Shown here: positions 1-7,143 of the stretch, in pieces
Position numbering within the stretch: position 1 is the first letter of the stretch
Layout of the letters: every line of letters begins with the position of its first letter
Source: JBNJDJ01 sp051744845
GTDB lineage: Bacteria; Bacillota; Clostridia; Peptostreptococcales; Acidaminobacteraceae
Direction: 5' to 3'
NCBI GenBank assembly: GCA_051744845.1
Contig: JBNJDJ010000069.1
Coordinates: 1 to 9,757, forward strand
DNA: 9,757 nucleotides
Program-made: the position numbers and the translations under genes
The notes under the pieces: generated by a model
What the model saw: only the letters and a program-made list of their open reading frames with translations
Told to the model about the DNA's origin: nothing
Database searches by the model: none

Positions 1-30
1 TAGCAAATCGTAACCAAATAACTACTTTTC

Positions 31-1413
31 TTATCTATTATTTTTAGAAACGTTGGAATTTAAATAAAGCTTTGTTACAGTTTCAACATGAGTCGAGTGA
101 GGAAACATATCTACTGGTTGAACTTCTTTTAATTCGTAATTATTTTTAGTTAAAAACTTTAAATCTCTAGCTAATGTAGATGGTTTGCAAGAAACATAAA
201 CAATTTTTTCAACATTCATCTTTACTAAAGTTTCTAAAACTACTTTATCGCATCCTTTCCTAGGCGGATCTAAAACTACTACATCAGCTTTTTTTCCTTT
301 AGAATATAACTTAGTAATAATATCTTTGGCTCTTCCATCATAAAATTTTACATTTTCAATATTATTTAACTTAGCATTTTTTCTAGCATCTTTAATAGCT
401 TCTTTTACTATTTCTATTCCTACAACACTTTTAGCTTCTTTTGCTAAAAATAGACTAATTGAACCGAGTCCACAATAAAGATCAAACACTCTTTCTTTAC
501 CAGTTAAGTCAGCATATTCTAAAACCTTTGAATAAAGTTTTTGAGTTTGTAAATTATTTATTTGGAAAAAAGAAAGTGGTGAAAGTTTAAACTTTAAATC
601 TCCTAATTTTGTTACTATCTTTTTATTTCCATATAATAATTTATTTTTATTTCCTAAAATTTTATTTCCCTTATTAGTATTAATATTTTGATAAATAGAC
701 TTAACTCCATCAATGCTAGATAATCTATTAATCAACCCTTGTTGATTTGGTATACTTTTACCATTAGTAACTAATACAATCATTACTTCATTAGTAACTA
801 CAGAACTTCTAACTACTAAGTGTCTTAAAAGTCCAGTGTGCTTTTTTTCATTATATATAGATACAGATCTATTATTTATAATAAATCCTTTTAAAATATT
901 TTTAATTTTTACTGTTACTTCATTTTGAATAATACACTTATCAATATCTACTATATTATGAGAACCTATTTCATAAAAACCGATTTTTATTTTACCTTGA
1001 TCATATTTAATAGGAAATTGTCCTTTATTTCTATAATTAAAAGGACTTTCCATTCCATAAGTATCATTTATTTGAAAATCTTTAATTTCTGCTATTCTCT
1101 CTATAGTATTTTTAACTTTTGATTTTTTAAATTTTAATTGTTCTTTATATTTAACATCTTGAATTTGACATCCTCCACATCTATTAAAATATTTACAAGG
1201 TGGATTTTGTCTTTTATCAGATTCTTTTAAAATTTCTACTATCTTACCTATTGCATAACTACTTTTTTTCTTTGTTATCTCAACGAGCAATTGATCTCCT
1301 ATAACACCTTTAGGAACAAATATTGTAAAACCTTTATATTTGCAAACAGCTTCACCTTTAGAACCAAAATCAACTGCTTTAACTTTTACCTTTTGACCTT
1401 TTTTTACTGCCAT
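31..1413 (-). CDS. rlmD: 23S rRNA (uracil-C5)-methyltransferase, RlmD/RumA family
   Basis: This enzyme uses S-adenosylmethionine to methylate C5 of a uridine in 23S rRNA (U1939 type; some Bacillota homologues of this family also act at U747). The 460-residue protein has the full family layout. An N-terminal TRAM RNA-binding domain covers residues 1-65. The [4Fe-4S] ligands are C73, C79, C82 and C160. The SAM-binding motif is DLYCGLG at 311-317, and DPPRKG sits at 382-387. The catalytic cysteine is C409 in SCKPSTLARD, and the general base is E444 in the HSTHVETV segment. I chose the ATG at 1413 because AAAGGAG lies 5 nt upstream of it. A GTG two codons earlier (1419) overlaps that ribosome binding site, so it is unlikely to be the start. 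The gene is monocistronic here and diverges from the GerMN gene. The family call is firm; the exact target uridine is inferred. Confidence 0.95.
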   Translation of the reverse strand: MAVKKGQKVKVKAVDFGSKGEAVCKYKGFTIFVPKGVIGDQLLVEITKKKSSYAIGKIVEILKESDKRQNPPCKYFNRCGGCQIQDVKYKEQLKFKKSKVKNTIERIAEIKDFQINDTYGMESPFNYRNKGQFPIKYDQGKIKIGFYEIGSHNIVDIDKCIIQNEVTVKIKNILKGFIINNRSVSIYNEKKHTGLLRHLVVRSSVVTNEVMIVLVTNGKSIPNQQGLINRLSSIDGVKSIYQNINTNKGNKILGNKNKLLYGNKKIVTKLGDLKFKLSPLSFFQINNLQTQKLYSKVLEYADLTGKERVFDLYCGLGSISLFLAKEAKSVVGIEIVKEAIKDARKNAKLNNIENVKFYDGRAKDIITKLYSKGKKADVVVLDPPRKGCDKVVLETLVKMNVEKIVYVSCKPSTLARDLKFLTKNNYELKEVQPVDMFPHSTHVETVTKLYLNSNVSKNNR

Positions 1414-1442
1414 TTTCACTCCTTTAATACAAACTTATTTTT

Positions 1443-1451
1443 ATTATAGCA
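1443..1451 (-). promoter_or_regulatory. Extended -10 promoter element for rlmD
   Basis: Read leftward, the sequence is TGCTATAAT, a perfect extended -10 (TGnTATAAT) of a housekeeping promoter. It predicts a start near 1436, about 23 nt before the rlmD ATG and just upstream of its AAAGGAG. No convincing -35 hexamer lies 16-18 bp away, which is normal for extended -10 promoters. Confidence 0.55.
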
Positions 1452-1469
1452 TTTATTATCAATTTATCA

Positions 1470-1475
1470 TATAAT
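1470..1475 (+). promoter_or_regulatory. Possible -10 element for the GerMN gene
   Basis: A rightward TATAAT lies 37 bp before the ATG at 1513. It forms a 9-bp inverted repeat (1440-1448 / 1470-1478) with the rlmD -10 element, so two divergent promoters would overlap within about 40 bp. There is no good -35 match, and in such AT-rich DNA a TATAAT alone is weak evidence. Confidence 0.3.
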
Positions 1476-1512
1476 AAATAAGAAGAATATTAAATAATCA
1501 ATGGAGGATAAA

Positions 1513-2838
1513 ATGAAATTAATCATCAATTTATTATTAATTATAATTATTGTTTTTTCACTTTCAATTATACCAATTAATTATGATTTAATTAATCTAG
1601 ATATTGATAAACAACCTGCTGAAGAACCCGACACTCAAACAGAAACCACTTATAATATTGACATACCTAAAAATATTAACAAAGATACTTTCCAAATAAA
1701 AGTTTCAACTAATAAAAAGGATAAATTAGAAAACTTACTAGATAAATTTAATTTAAAAATTTCTATTAATAACTTTGCAGACAAAAATTATAAATTAAAT
1801 GATTTAGATATAAATAAAACACTAGACCAAAGTTCAAATGATAAAGAAGAAGTGATTTATACTCTAACATATGATTTAGATATTGAAAATTTTCTTAATA
1901 AAAGTGGGCTTTATACATTAGATATATCAATTAAAAATGAATTTTTTAATAAAAATATCTCTGGAGAAATCTTAAAACTTAAAAACTCAAGTTATATAGG
2001 TAGTGATAATGAAAATCCTGAAAATAAACTTTATGCAAAAGGATATTATCCTGATAAAAATGCATTATTTTTAATCCCTATTAATAGACCAATAGTAAAT
2101 AATAGAAATAGATATATAAGAAATTCAATGAATGAGTTATTAAATCCACTTGATAAAAAATATGGATTAAGCACAGTTAAATTTGCACCAAGAATTCAAA
2201 ATATTTTTATTTCAGAAGGAATTGCTTATTTAGATTTTAACTTAGAAGATGTTAAACCATTTAATCAAGGATCGGCTGCTTCTTCGATAGCTAGAAATTC
2301 TATTATTAAAACTATAGGAGAATTTGATACAGTTAAAAAAGTTAAGTTTAACATTAATAATTATAATGAACAAGTTTATTTTCATGGGATAGATATTTCT
2401 AAAGCTTTTGATATTAAAACTTTACCTAAAGCATTTGTAGCTTTAGAAACTGAAACTAATAAATTGTTTTTAAATCCTATAGAAATAAATGAAGAATCAT
2501 TAGAAGAAAAAGTTAAATCAATATTTGCTAATTTACAAGGAAAAAATATAAGATTTGATTCAAAAAACATTCCAACAATACCTTATAATGTTAAACTTAA
2601 AAACTACACATTGAATGATAAAAATATAACACTTAATTTATCAAAAGAATTTCTAAATACATTTAATAATAATACCTTTAACAAATTAATGTATGAAAGT
2701 ATCTTATATAGTTTTACAAGTCTTGAAAAAATAAATACTGTTTCAATTAAAGTAGATGATAACGAAGTAAACGACTTTCTAGATATGGATATTTCAAAAC
2801 CTACTAAACCAAATGAATATATTAATACTTTAAATTAA
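1513..2838 (+). CDS. Membrane-anchored protein with two GerMN domains
   Basis: The start is the ATG at 1513, because GGAGG at 1503-1507 sits 5 nt upstream. An in-frame ATG at 1501 overlaps that site and is unlikely. The product has 441 residues. Residues 3-20 are a run of Leu/Ile/Val that should act as a membrane anchor or uncleaved signal. There is no lipobox cysteine, unlike Bacillus GerM lipoproteins. Residues about 48-160 form a Lys/Asp/Asn-rich, beta-looking region that I cannot assign. Residues about 178-290 and 307-420 look like two successive GerMN domains; the first shows the typical pattern of a charged loop, then GIAYLDFN and a run of alternating residues before IIKTIGEF. GerMN proteins are tied to sporulation, germination and cell-envelope work; their biochemical role is not settled. 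The gene stands alone, divergent from rlmD, and ends at a hairpin terminator. The domain call is by pattern; function beyond an extracytoplasmic location is inference. Confidence 0.75.
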   Translation: MKLIINLLLIIIIVFSLSIIPINYDLINLDIDKQPAEEPDTQTETTYNIDIPKNINKDTFQIKVSTNKKDKLENLLDKFNLKISINNFADKNYKLNDLDINKTLDQSSNDKEEVIYTLTYDLDIENFLNKSGLYTLDISIKNEFFNKNISGEILKLKNSSYIGSDNENPENKLYAKGYYPDKNALFLIPINRPIVNNRNRYIRNSMNELLNPLDKKYGLSTVKFAPRIQNIFISEGIAYLDFNLEDVKPFNQGSAASSIARNSIIKTIGEFDTVKKVKFNINNYNEQVYFHGIDISKAFDIKTLPKAFVALETETNKLFLNPIEINEESLEEKVKSIFANLQGKNIRFDSKNIPTIPYNVKLKNYTLNDKNITLNLSKEFLNTFNNNTFNKLMYESILYSFTSLEKINTVSIKVDDNEVNDFLDMDISKPTKPNEYINTLN

Positions 2839-2865
2839 AAAATGAGAGACTCCTCTCATTTTTTT
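2837..2865. terminator. Shared bidirectional rho-independent terminator
   Basis: The stem pairs AAAAAATGAGAG (2837-2848) with CTCTCATTTTTT (2853-2864) around the loop ACTC. Seven T residues (2859-2865) follow on the + strand, and six A residues (2837-2842) give a U tract on the other strand, so it can serve both converging transcripts. It overlaps the last two bases of the rightward stop codon (TAA, 2836-2838) and contains the leftward stop codon (TGA, 2856-2858). Confidence 0.85.
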
Positions 2866-3269
2866 AATTTATTTAATATTTTTTGAAAATCTTTATCTAA
2901 TTTTTTAAGTCTAATTGGTTTTAAATCTTTTGTTACAAAACCATGCTCAGTTTGTCCTGTTGCCATTAACTTTTCATCTCTTTTTCTATAAATTTTATAA
3001 TTAAATGCTAATTTAATACGCTTAATATAATCCATATTTACCTTTATAATTATTTTATCACCAAACTTAATTGCATTTTTATAATTACAATTAGCTGAAA
3101 TAACTGGAAGTAAAATCCCATCGTCTTCTAGCTTTCTATAAGAATAACCTAAGTTTTTAAAAAAATTAGTTCTAGCTACTTCAAAATATGATAAATAATT
3201 TGCATGATATATTATTCCCATTTGATCTGTATCACTATATCTTGGTTCAATCTCTATTTCATTTTCCAT
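2856..3269 (-). CDS. YbgC/FadM-type acyl-CoA thioesterase (4HBT hotdog fold)
   Basis: The 137-residue protein has the usual length and fold signature of YbgC/FadM-type hotdog thioesterases, which hydrolyse acyl-CoA thioesters in the cytoplasm. The family motif is clear near the N terminus: YSDTDQMGIIYHANYLSYFE at residues 11-30. It contains the catalytic aspartate D15 and the conserved H22, in the D-x6-H spacing seen in YbgC. The middle, with its D-x-I-x-V pattern and a GQTEHGFV strand, fits the beta-sheet of the fold. The start has GGAGG about 5 nt upstream. It begins 15 nt after the cdsB stop codon on the same strand, so it is probably the last gene of a cdsB operon under the sigma-54 promoter. 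Its acyl substrate cannot be read from sequence, and any link to cysteine breakdown is unproven. Confidence 0.88.
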   Translation of the reverse strand: MENEIEIEPRYSDTDQMGIIYHANYLSYFEVARTNFFKNLGYSYRKLEDDGILLPVISANCNYKNAIKFGDKIIIKVNMDYIKRIKLAFNYKIYRKRDEKLMATGQTEHGFVTKDLKPIRLKKLDKDFQKILNKLKK

Positions 3270-3284
3270 ATTACCTCCAAAATA

Positions 3285-4562
3285 TTAATCATTTTCTAAC
3301 ATAATATTTAAAATTTCTTTATCTGTTATTTTCATTCCTTTTTTTGATAAAATACCTAAGTTTTTAATTGTTTTTTCAACTGACTTATTAACTATACCAT
3401 TTTTGTGTGGAACAATAGAGTCATTTAAAGCAAGTTTAGCATTTAAAGCAGATAAATTAGCTGCTGTTGAAAGTTTCATTGCACAGCCTTCTTTAGCACC
3501 ATCACATACCATACCTGACACATTACCTATCATATTTTTTATCGTTCCTTCAATTTGTTGTTTTGTTCCTCCTTCAAGCCAAACTATTGCAGCTGAAGAA
3601 GATGAGCCAGCTGAAACAGAACAAGAACAAATTGCCGAAAGTCTACCTATTTCATTTTTAATATAATTATTTATTAAATGACTTATAGCTATAGCTTTAG
3701 CTATCTTTGTTTGTGAAACATCTTTAAGTTGACTATATGCTACAATTGGTAAAATTGCAGTAAGTCCATTATTTCCACTTCCATTTGAACTCATAACTTC
3801 TAAATTAACACCAGACATTCTAGCATCAGAAGCACCGGCTGTTAAATAACTTGCTTTATTCATTAGATTATCATTATATATATTTTTATCAACCATATTT
3901 TTAATTTGATAACCTACACCCATACCGTATTTTTTCTCTAGACCTTTTTTAGCCATTTTTAAATTCATATGATATCCATCTAGCATAAACTTTAAATCAG
4001 ATTTATCCATTTTTTCAACTTCATTAATTATATCTATAACTTTCATTTTATAAAACTCAGATAAATCTATTTCTTTTTTATCTTTTTCTTTTATTTTTTT
4101 ATCTAAAATAATTTTATCATTCTTTTTTATATATGTAAATTTATCGTGTTTCTTTTCAATTGTGACTTGTGAAATATCTTCTTTACTTTTTATAACTACA
4201 TCAATATATATTTTTTTATCAGTATCTGCTATATCTAAATCAATATTTTTAGCCAATTGCTTAGCCTTTTTTAAATTCTTATCTTTGACATTTTTTAAAA
4301 GTTCTAAACCATCTTTAGAATCTCCATCTAAAAAACCTACAGCAGCAGCAATATCTAGTCCTACAAAATCAGTATGTGGTATACCAACTGCTAGACCATT
4401 TTTATATATATTTGGACTTACCTTTATTTTTATTTTATCAAAATTATCTTTTTTTAATATTTCTCTTGCTTTAGCAGTAGCTAAACAAACTGCTATTGGT
4501 TCTGTACAACCCATTGCAGGTTTTACTTCATCTTTTAAAATATCAATTAATAATTTTTTCAT
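3285..4562 (-). CDS. cdsB: L-cysteine desulfidase (CdsB/CyuA, UPF0597 family)
   Basis: This 425-residue protein belongs to the serine dehydratase alpha-like L-cysteine desulfidase family, which uses a [4Fe-4S] cluster to convert L-cysteine to pyruvate, sulfide and ammonia. The key residues are in place. GCTEPIAV (18-25) carries C19, which corresponds to the proposed catalytic cysteine of the Methanocaldococcus enzyme. The C-terminal cysteines C312/C314 (in ICSCSVSAGSSSSAA), C353 (MVCDGAKEG) and C360 are the likely cluster ligands. A Gly/Ser/Asn-rich segment (SSNGSGNNGL, 258-267) is also typical. The start is the ATG at 4562, preceded by AAGGGGG; an upstream ATG at 4589 lies within the control region. 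Its position next to a sigma-54 activator gene and behind a -24/-12 promoter matches the clostridial cdsR-cdsB arrangement, where the enzyme degrades excess cysteine. Older annotations often call such proteins L-serine dehydratase-like, so the substrate is inferred from family and context. Confidence 0.88.
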   Translation of the reverse strand: MKKLLIDILKDEVKPAMGCTEPIAVCLATAKAREILKKDNFDKIKIKVSPNIYKNGLAVGIPHTDFVGLDIAAAVGFLDGDSKDGLELLKNVKDKNLKKAKQLAKNIDLDIADTDKKIYIDVVIKSKEDISQVTIEKKHDKFTYIKKNDKIILDKKIKEKDKKEIDLSEFYKMKVIDIINEVEKMDKSDLKFMLDGYHMNLKMAKKGLEKKYGMGVGYQIKNMVDKNIYNDNLMNKASYLTAGASDARMSGVNLEVMSSNGSGNNGLTAILPIVAYSQLKDVSQTKIAKAIAISHLINNYIKNEIGRLSAICSCSVSAGSSSSAAIVWLEGGTKQQIEGTIKNMIGNVSGMVCDGAKEGCAMKLSTAANLSALNAKLALNDSIVPHKNGIVNKSVEKTIKNLGILSKKGMKITDKEILNIMLEND

Positions 4563-4576
4563 AAAATCCCCCTTAA

Positions 4577-4605
4577 CACTATATACCATTTACTATTATA
4601 TAGTG
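4577..4605. repeat. Perfect 9-bp inverted repeat over the cdsB start region
   Basis: CACTATATA (4577-4585) is the exact inverse of TATATAGTG (4597-4605), separated by 11 bp. One arm reaches the -12 GC of the sigma-54 promoter and the other lies in the predicted leader. The predicted start (near 4593) falls between the arms, so the RNA would contain only one. A DNA-level role such as an operator is therefore likelier than an RNA hairpin. The AT-rich arms leave room for chance. Confidence 0.5.
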
Positions 4606-4620
4606 CATATTTTATGCCAA
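4604..4620 (-). promoter_or_regulatory. Sigma-54 (-24/-12) promoter of cdsB
   Basis: Read leftward, the element is TTGGCATAAAATATGCA. Compared with the sigma-54 consensus TTGGCACnnnnnTTGCT, it keeps the invariant GG (4617-4618) and GC (4605-4606) at the exact required spacing. The predicted start is near 4593, giving a leader of about 31 nt that carries AAGGGGG. A GAFTGA-type activator gene lies directly upstream, as this promoter class requires. Confidence 0.85.
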
Positions 4621-4646
4621 GGAAAATCTCTAAAAATAACTCCTCA

Positions 4647-4661
4647 ATATCATTTTGAGAT
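4647..4661. promoter_or_regulatory. Probable CdsR upstream activator site C (promoter-proximal)
   Basis: On the leftward strand it reads ATCTCAAAATGATAT, an imperfect dyad of the form rTmTCa-AAA-TGATAy. It is centred about 61 bp upstream of the predicted cdsB start. It shares TCAAAATGATA and a following TGAG with site A. Assignment to CdsR is inferred from position. Confidence 0.6.
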
Positions 4662-4677
4662 TAATTCTAAATTAACA

Positions 4678-4692
4678 ATCTCAAAAAGATAC
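4678..4692. promoter_or_regulatory. Probable CdsR upstream activator site B (middle)
   Basis: On the leftward strand it reads GTATCTTTTTGAGAT, with arms GTATCT and TGAGAT around TTT. The left arm resembles site A, and the right arm is the inverse of the left arm of site C. Its centre is 31 bp (about three helical turns) from site C and 18 bp from site A. It is the weakest dyad of the three. Confidence 0.5.
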
Positions 4693-4695
4693 TCA

Positions 4696-4710
4696 GTATC
4701 ATTTTGATAC
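4696..4710. promoter_or_regulatory. Probable CdsR upstream activator site A (distal, perfect palindrome)
   Basis: GTATCAAAATGATAC on the leftward strand has perfect 6-bp arms (GTATCA/TGATAC) around AAA. It is centred about 110 bp upstream of the predicted cdsB start, within the usual range for sigma-54 enhancers. Its last base is the first base of the cdsR stop codon, so the control region begins right where the activator gene ends. Confidence 0.65.
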
Positions 4711-6458
4711 TAATTGATATTATATTTTTTAAGTTTTCTATAAAATGTTGCTCTAGATATACCTAATTTAGTATATGCATTTTTATAACCTTCAGGAGTT
4801 TTACCATATTTTTTAATTGCTTTTAAAATTTCTCTTTTTTCTAAAGATTCAATAGATAAAATTTCTCTAGTTGCTGACTTTACTTTGTTATTTTCACTAT
4901 TAAATTTATTTGGCAAATCACTAATATTAATTTCTTTACCTTTTGCCATATTTACACAAAATTCTATTACATTTTCTAATTCTCTAATATTTCCTTTCCA
5001 ATTATGATCTAGAAATCTATCAAATACTAATGTATCTATTTTTTCAATTCTTTTATTTAACTTATTATTATATTTTTTCAAAAAAAACTTAGATAATTCA
5101 ATAATATCTTTTTTTCTTTCTTTTAAACTAGGAATATTTAATGGAATTACATTTAATCTATAAAATAAATCATCTCTAAACTCATTATTATCTACCATTT
5201 TTTCTAAATCTTTATTAGTAGCCGCAATTATTCTACTATTAATTTTTATAAGTTTATTTGAACCTACTGGCATTATTTCTTTATGTTGTATAACTCTTAG
5301 TAATTTAGATTGTAGATGAAGTGGCAATTCACCTATTTCATCTAAAAAAATTGTCCCATTATTAGAAAGTTCAAATTTACCAATTTTTCCACCTTTTTTA
5401 GCACCAGTAAATGCTCCTTCTTTATAACCAAATAATTCACTTTCTAAAAGTCTTTCAGGAATCGCTGCACAGTTTATAGCAATAAAAGGACCATTAGATC
5501 TATTAGACTCATAATGAATAGACCGTGCAAATAACTCCTTGCCTACTCCACTTTCCCCTTGTATTAAAACATTAGATTCTGAATTAGATGCTATCTTAGC
5601 TACCTTTTTTACATCTTTTAATTTTTTAGAATTACCTATTATATCGTTAAATTTAATTTTAAGATTATCACCAGTGATTTCATTAACAACATCTATAATT
5701 GATTCTATTTTTTCAAATTCAAAAATATATTTAACAAGTTCGTTTTTATTATAAATTGGCTTAACAGTATATACATACCTTTTTTTATTAAAATTTATTT
5801 TTTGATTATAAATAATAGATTTAATATCTTGTAATTTAATTTTTTTAATAGATAAATAATCAAATAAATTTATATCTTTATCTACTTTTTCAAAAGTTTC
5901 TTTTGCCATTTTATTAAAATGTATTATTTCTCCATTTGGATCTATAGAAATTATTGAAGTCTCTACTGAATCTAAGATGAATTCTAACTCATCTGCTTGA
6001 GATTTTAATTGATCTTTAGATCTCTTTTCAATAAATTTAGTTGCTATTAATTTAGACATTTGATCTAAAAAATTTAAAATGTTTTTATCATTATTTATTA
6101 TTTTTTCTCTTTGTTTTTGATTAAAAGCTATTAGTGCAATAACTCCTATTACTTCATTATCTACTATTATTGGAGTACATACTTCTGCATATTCTTCACA
6201 ATCATTTCTTTTACTACATTTTTTACACGCTTCGTGTCTTTTAGGTTCTTTAATTATAAAACTTTTTTTCTTTTTTAGCGCATACGAAAATACAGAAGAT
6301 TTATCAACCTTCTTACCAATTTTTTCCTTATATTTACCTGAAGCAAATATCCTTACTAAATCTTTATCTACTATTGTTAAATCAAGATCAAGTACAGATA
6401 TAATAGCTTTCGATATTTTATCAATTGAAGATTTAATTTTAAATAAATTATATTCCAT
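4710..6458 (-). CDS. cdsR: Sigma-54-dependent activator of cysteine desulfidase (CdsR-like)
   Basis: This 582-residue enhancer-binding protein activates RNA polymerase carrying sigma-54. Residues about 10-145 form a GAF-like sensor with four cysteines in a C-x2-C-x5-C-x6-C pattern (C78, C81, C87, C94). A PAS-like domain covers about 155-255. The AAA+ domain follows with Walker A GESGVGKE (301-308), the sigma-54 contact loop GAFTGA (348-353), Walker B IFLDEIGELP (370-379) and the arginine-finger segment FRDDLFYRL (427-435). A Fis-type helix-turn-helix ends the protein, with recognition region LGISRATFYRKLKKY at 565-579. AGGTGAG sits 5 nt before the ATG. It lies directly upstream of cdsB and its sigma-54 promoter, as in clostridia where CdsR drives cdsB in response to cysteine. 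No strong promoter is visible in the 55 bp upstream, so read-through from the glycosylase gene is possible. The class is certain; the cysteine-sensing role is inferred from context. Confidence 0.9.
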   Translation of the reverse strand: MEYNLFKIKSSIDKISKAIISVLDLDLTIVDKDLVRIFASGKYKEKIGKKVDKSSVFSYALKKKKSFIIKEPKRHEACKKCSKRNDCEEYAEVCTPIIVDNEVIGVIALIAFNQKQREKIINNDKNILNFLDQMSKLIATKFIEKRSKDQLKSQADELEFILDSVETSIISIDPNGEIIHFNKMAKETFEKVDKDINLFDYLSIKKIKLQDIKSIIYNQKINFNKKRYVYTVKPIYNKNELVKYIFEFEKIESIIDVVNEITGDNLKIKFNDIIGNSKKLKDVKKVAKIASNSESNVLIQGESGVGKELFARSIHYESNRSNGPFIAINCAAIPERLLESELFGYKEGAFTGAKKGGKIGKFELSNNGTIFLDEIGELPLHLQSKLLRVIQHKEIMPVGSNKLIKINSRIIAATNKDLEKMVDNNEFRDDLFYRLNVIPLNIPSLKERKKDIIELSKFFLKKYNNKLNKRIEKIDTLVFDRFLDHNWKGNIRELENVIEFCVNMAKGKEINISDLPNKFNSENNKVKSATREILSIESLEKREILKAIKKYGKTPEGYKNAYTKLGISRATFYRKLKKYNIN

Positions 6459-6513
6459 AAATACTCACCTGTAGTTATTTTATCATTTTTTATAAAAATA
6501 AACATAATAAATA

Positions 6514-7113
6514 TTATTTTTTTGAAATATATTTATTATTTTTAATATAAAATCTTAAAAGCTTATCTTTCCATTCTTTTGCATAATCTATATTTATCCT
6601 TTTGGATTTAACAATATCTATATCTTTTAAACTTTCTTTAGAATCTTGAATATATAGTTTATTTCTTTTAGATAATTCTTTTCCATTTAAACTTTTATCT
6701 ATTTTTAAAGCTTGGGTTAGTTTCCCAGGACCATTTGTTAAATCAACCTTCTTTTTACTTTTAATATTTCTATTTTTCTTAATTTGATCTAATCCACTAA
6801 TAGGCTCTATAGCTCTAATTAAAACAGCACTAGGATAATCTTTTTTTTCTGTTACTATATTTAATAAATGATACATCCCATATATTAAATAAATATATAT
6901 AGTACCTCCCTTTTTAAACATAGTTTCAGTACGTTTAGTCCTTTTATTATCAAAGCTATGTGATGCTTTATCCATAGGGCCTATATAAGCTTCGGTTTCA
7001 ACTATCTTACATATTATTTTTTCATTATCTATTATTCTAACGACTTCTTTTCCTAATAAATTCTTAGCTACATTTTCAGTTTTATCAATGAAAAACTTAT
7101 TTTTTAAAATCAT
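6514..7113 (-). CDS. 3-methyladenine DNA glycosylase, AAG/MPG family
   Basis: This 199-residue base-excision-repair enzyme removes alkylated purines such as 3-methyladenine, and in relatives hypoxanthine, from DNA. It matches the human AAG-type fold rather than AlkA. VETEAYIGPMDKASHS (38-53) contains E41, Y43 and H52, corresponding to catalytic E125, Y127 and H136 of human AAG. YIYLIYGMYHLLNIV (73-87) supplies the base-intercalating and pocket residues, with Y75 like Y159 and N85 like N169. NGPGKLTQAL (127-136) is a further family signature. The ATG has AAGGTGG a few bases upstream. The dead msrA remnant ends 30 bp upstream on the same strand, so the two were probably once co-transcribed. The cdsR gene begins 55 bp downstream and no clear terminator separates them. 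The length is normal for the bacterial family. Confidence 0.93.
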   Translation of the reverse strand: MILKNKFFIDKTENVAKNLLGKEVVRIIDNEKIICKIVETEAYIGPMDKASHSFDNKRTKRTETMFKKGGTIYIYLIYGMYHLLNIVTEKKDYPSAVLIRAIEPISGLDQIKKNRNIKSKKKVDLTNGPGKLTQALKIDKSLNGKELSKRNKLYIQDSKESLKDIDIVKSKRINIDYAKEWKDKLLRFYIKNNKYISKK

Positions 7114-7143
7114 ATCCCACCTTAAATCATTTATATTTTATTT

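Noticed and set aside
1414..1419. GTG start two codons upstream for rlmD
   Set aside because: The GTG overlaps the AAAGGAG ribosome binding site; the ATG at 1413 has proper 5-nt spacing.
1501..1512. ATG start at 1501 for the GerMN gene
   Set aside because: That ATG runs into the GGAGG motif, which is well placed for the ATG at 1513.
3403..3666. 87-codon rightward open frame opposite cdsB
   Set aside because: It lies opposite the conserved Cys/Ser-rich region of cdsB, whose codons create the frame; there is no independent support for a gene.
4162..4707. 181-codon rightward open frame opposite cdsB and its control region
   Set aside because: It is antisense to a well-supported gene, resembles no known family, has low-complexity Ser/Phe/Ile-rich content from the opposite strand, and would cover the sigma-54 promoter and dyads.
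6459..6513. Promoter for cdsR or terminator for the glycosylase gene
   Set aside because: The region is nearly pure A/T. A TATAAA at 6489-6494 (leftward) has no matching -35, and no stable stem is visible, so neither is claimed.
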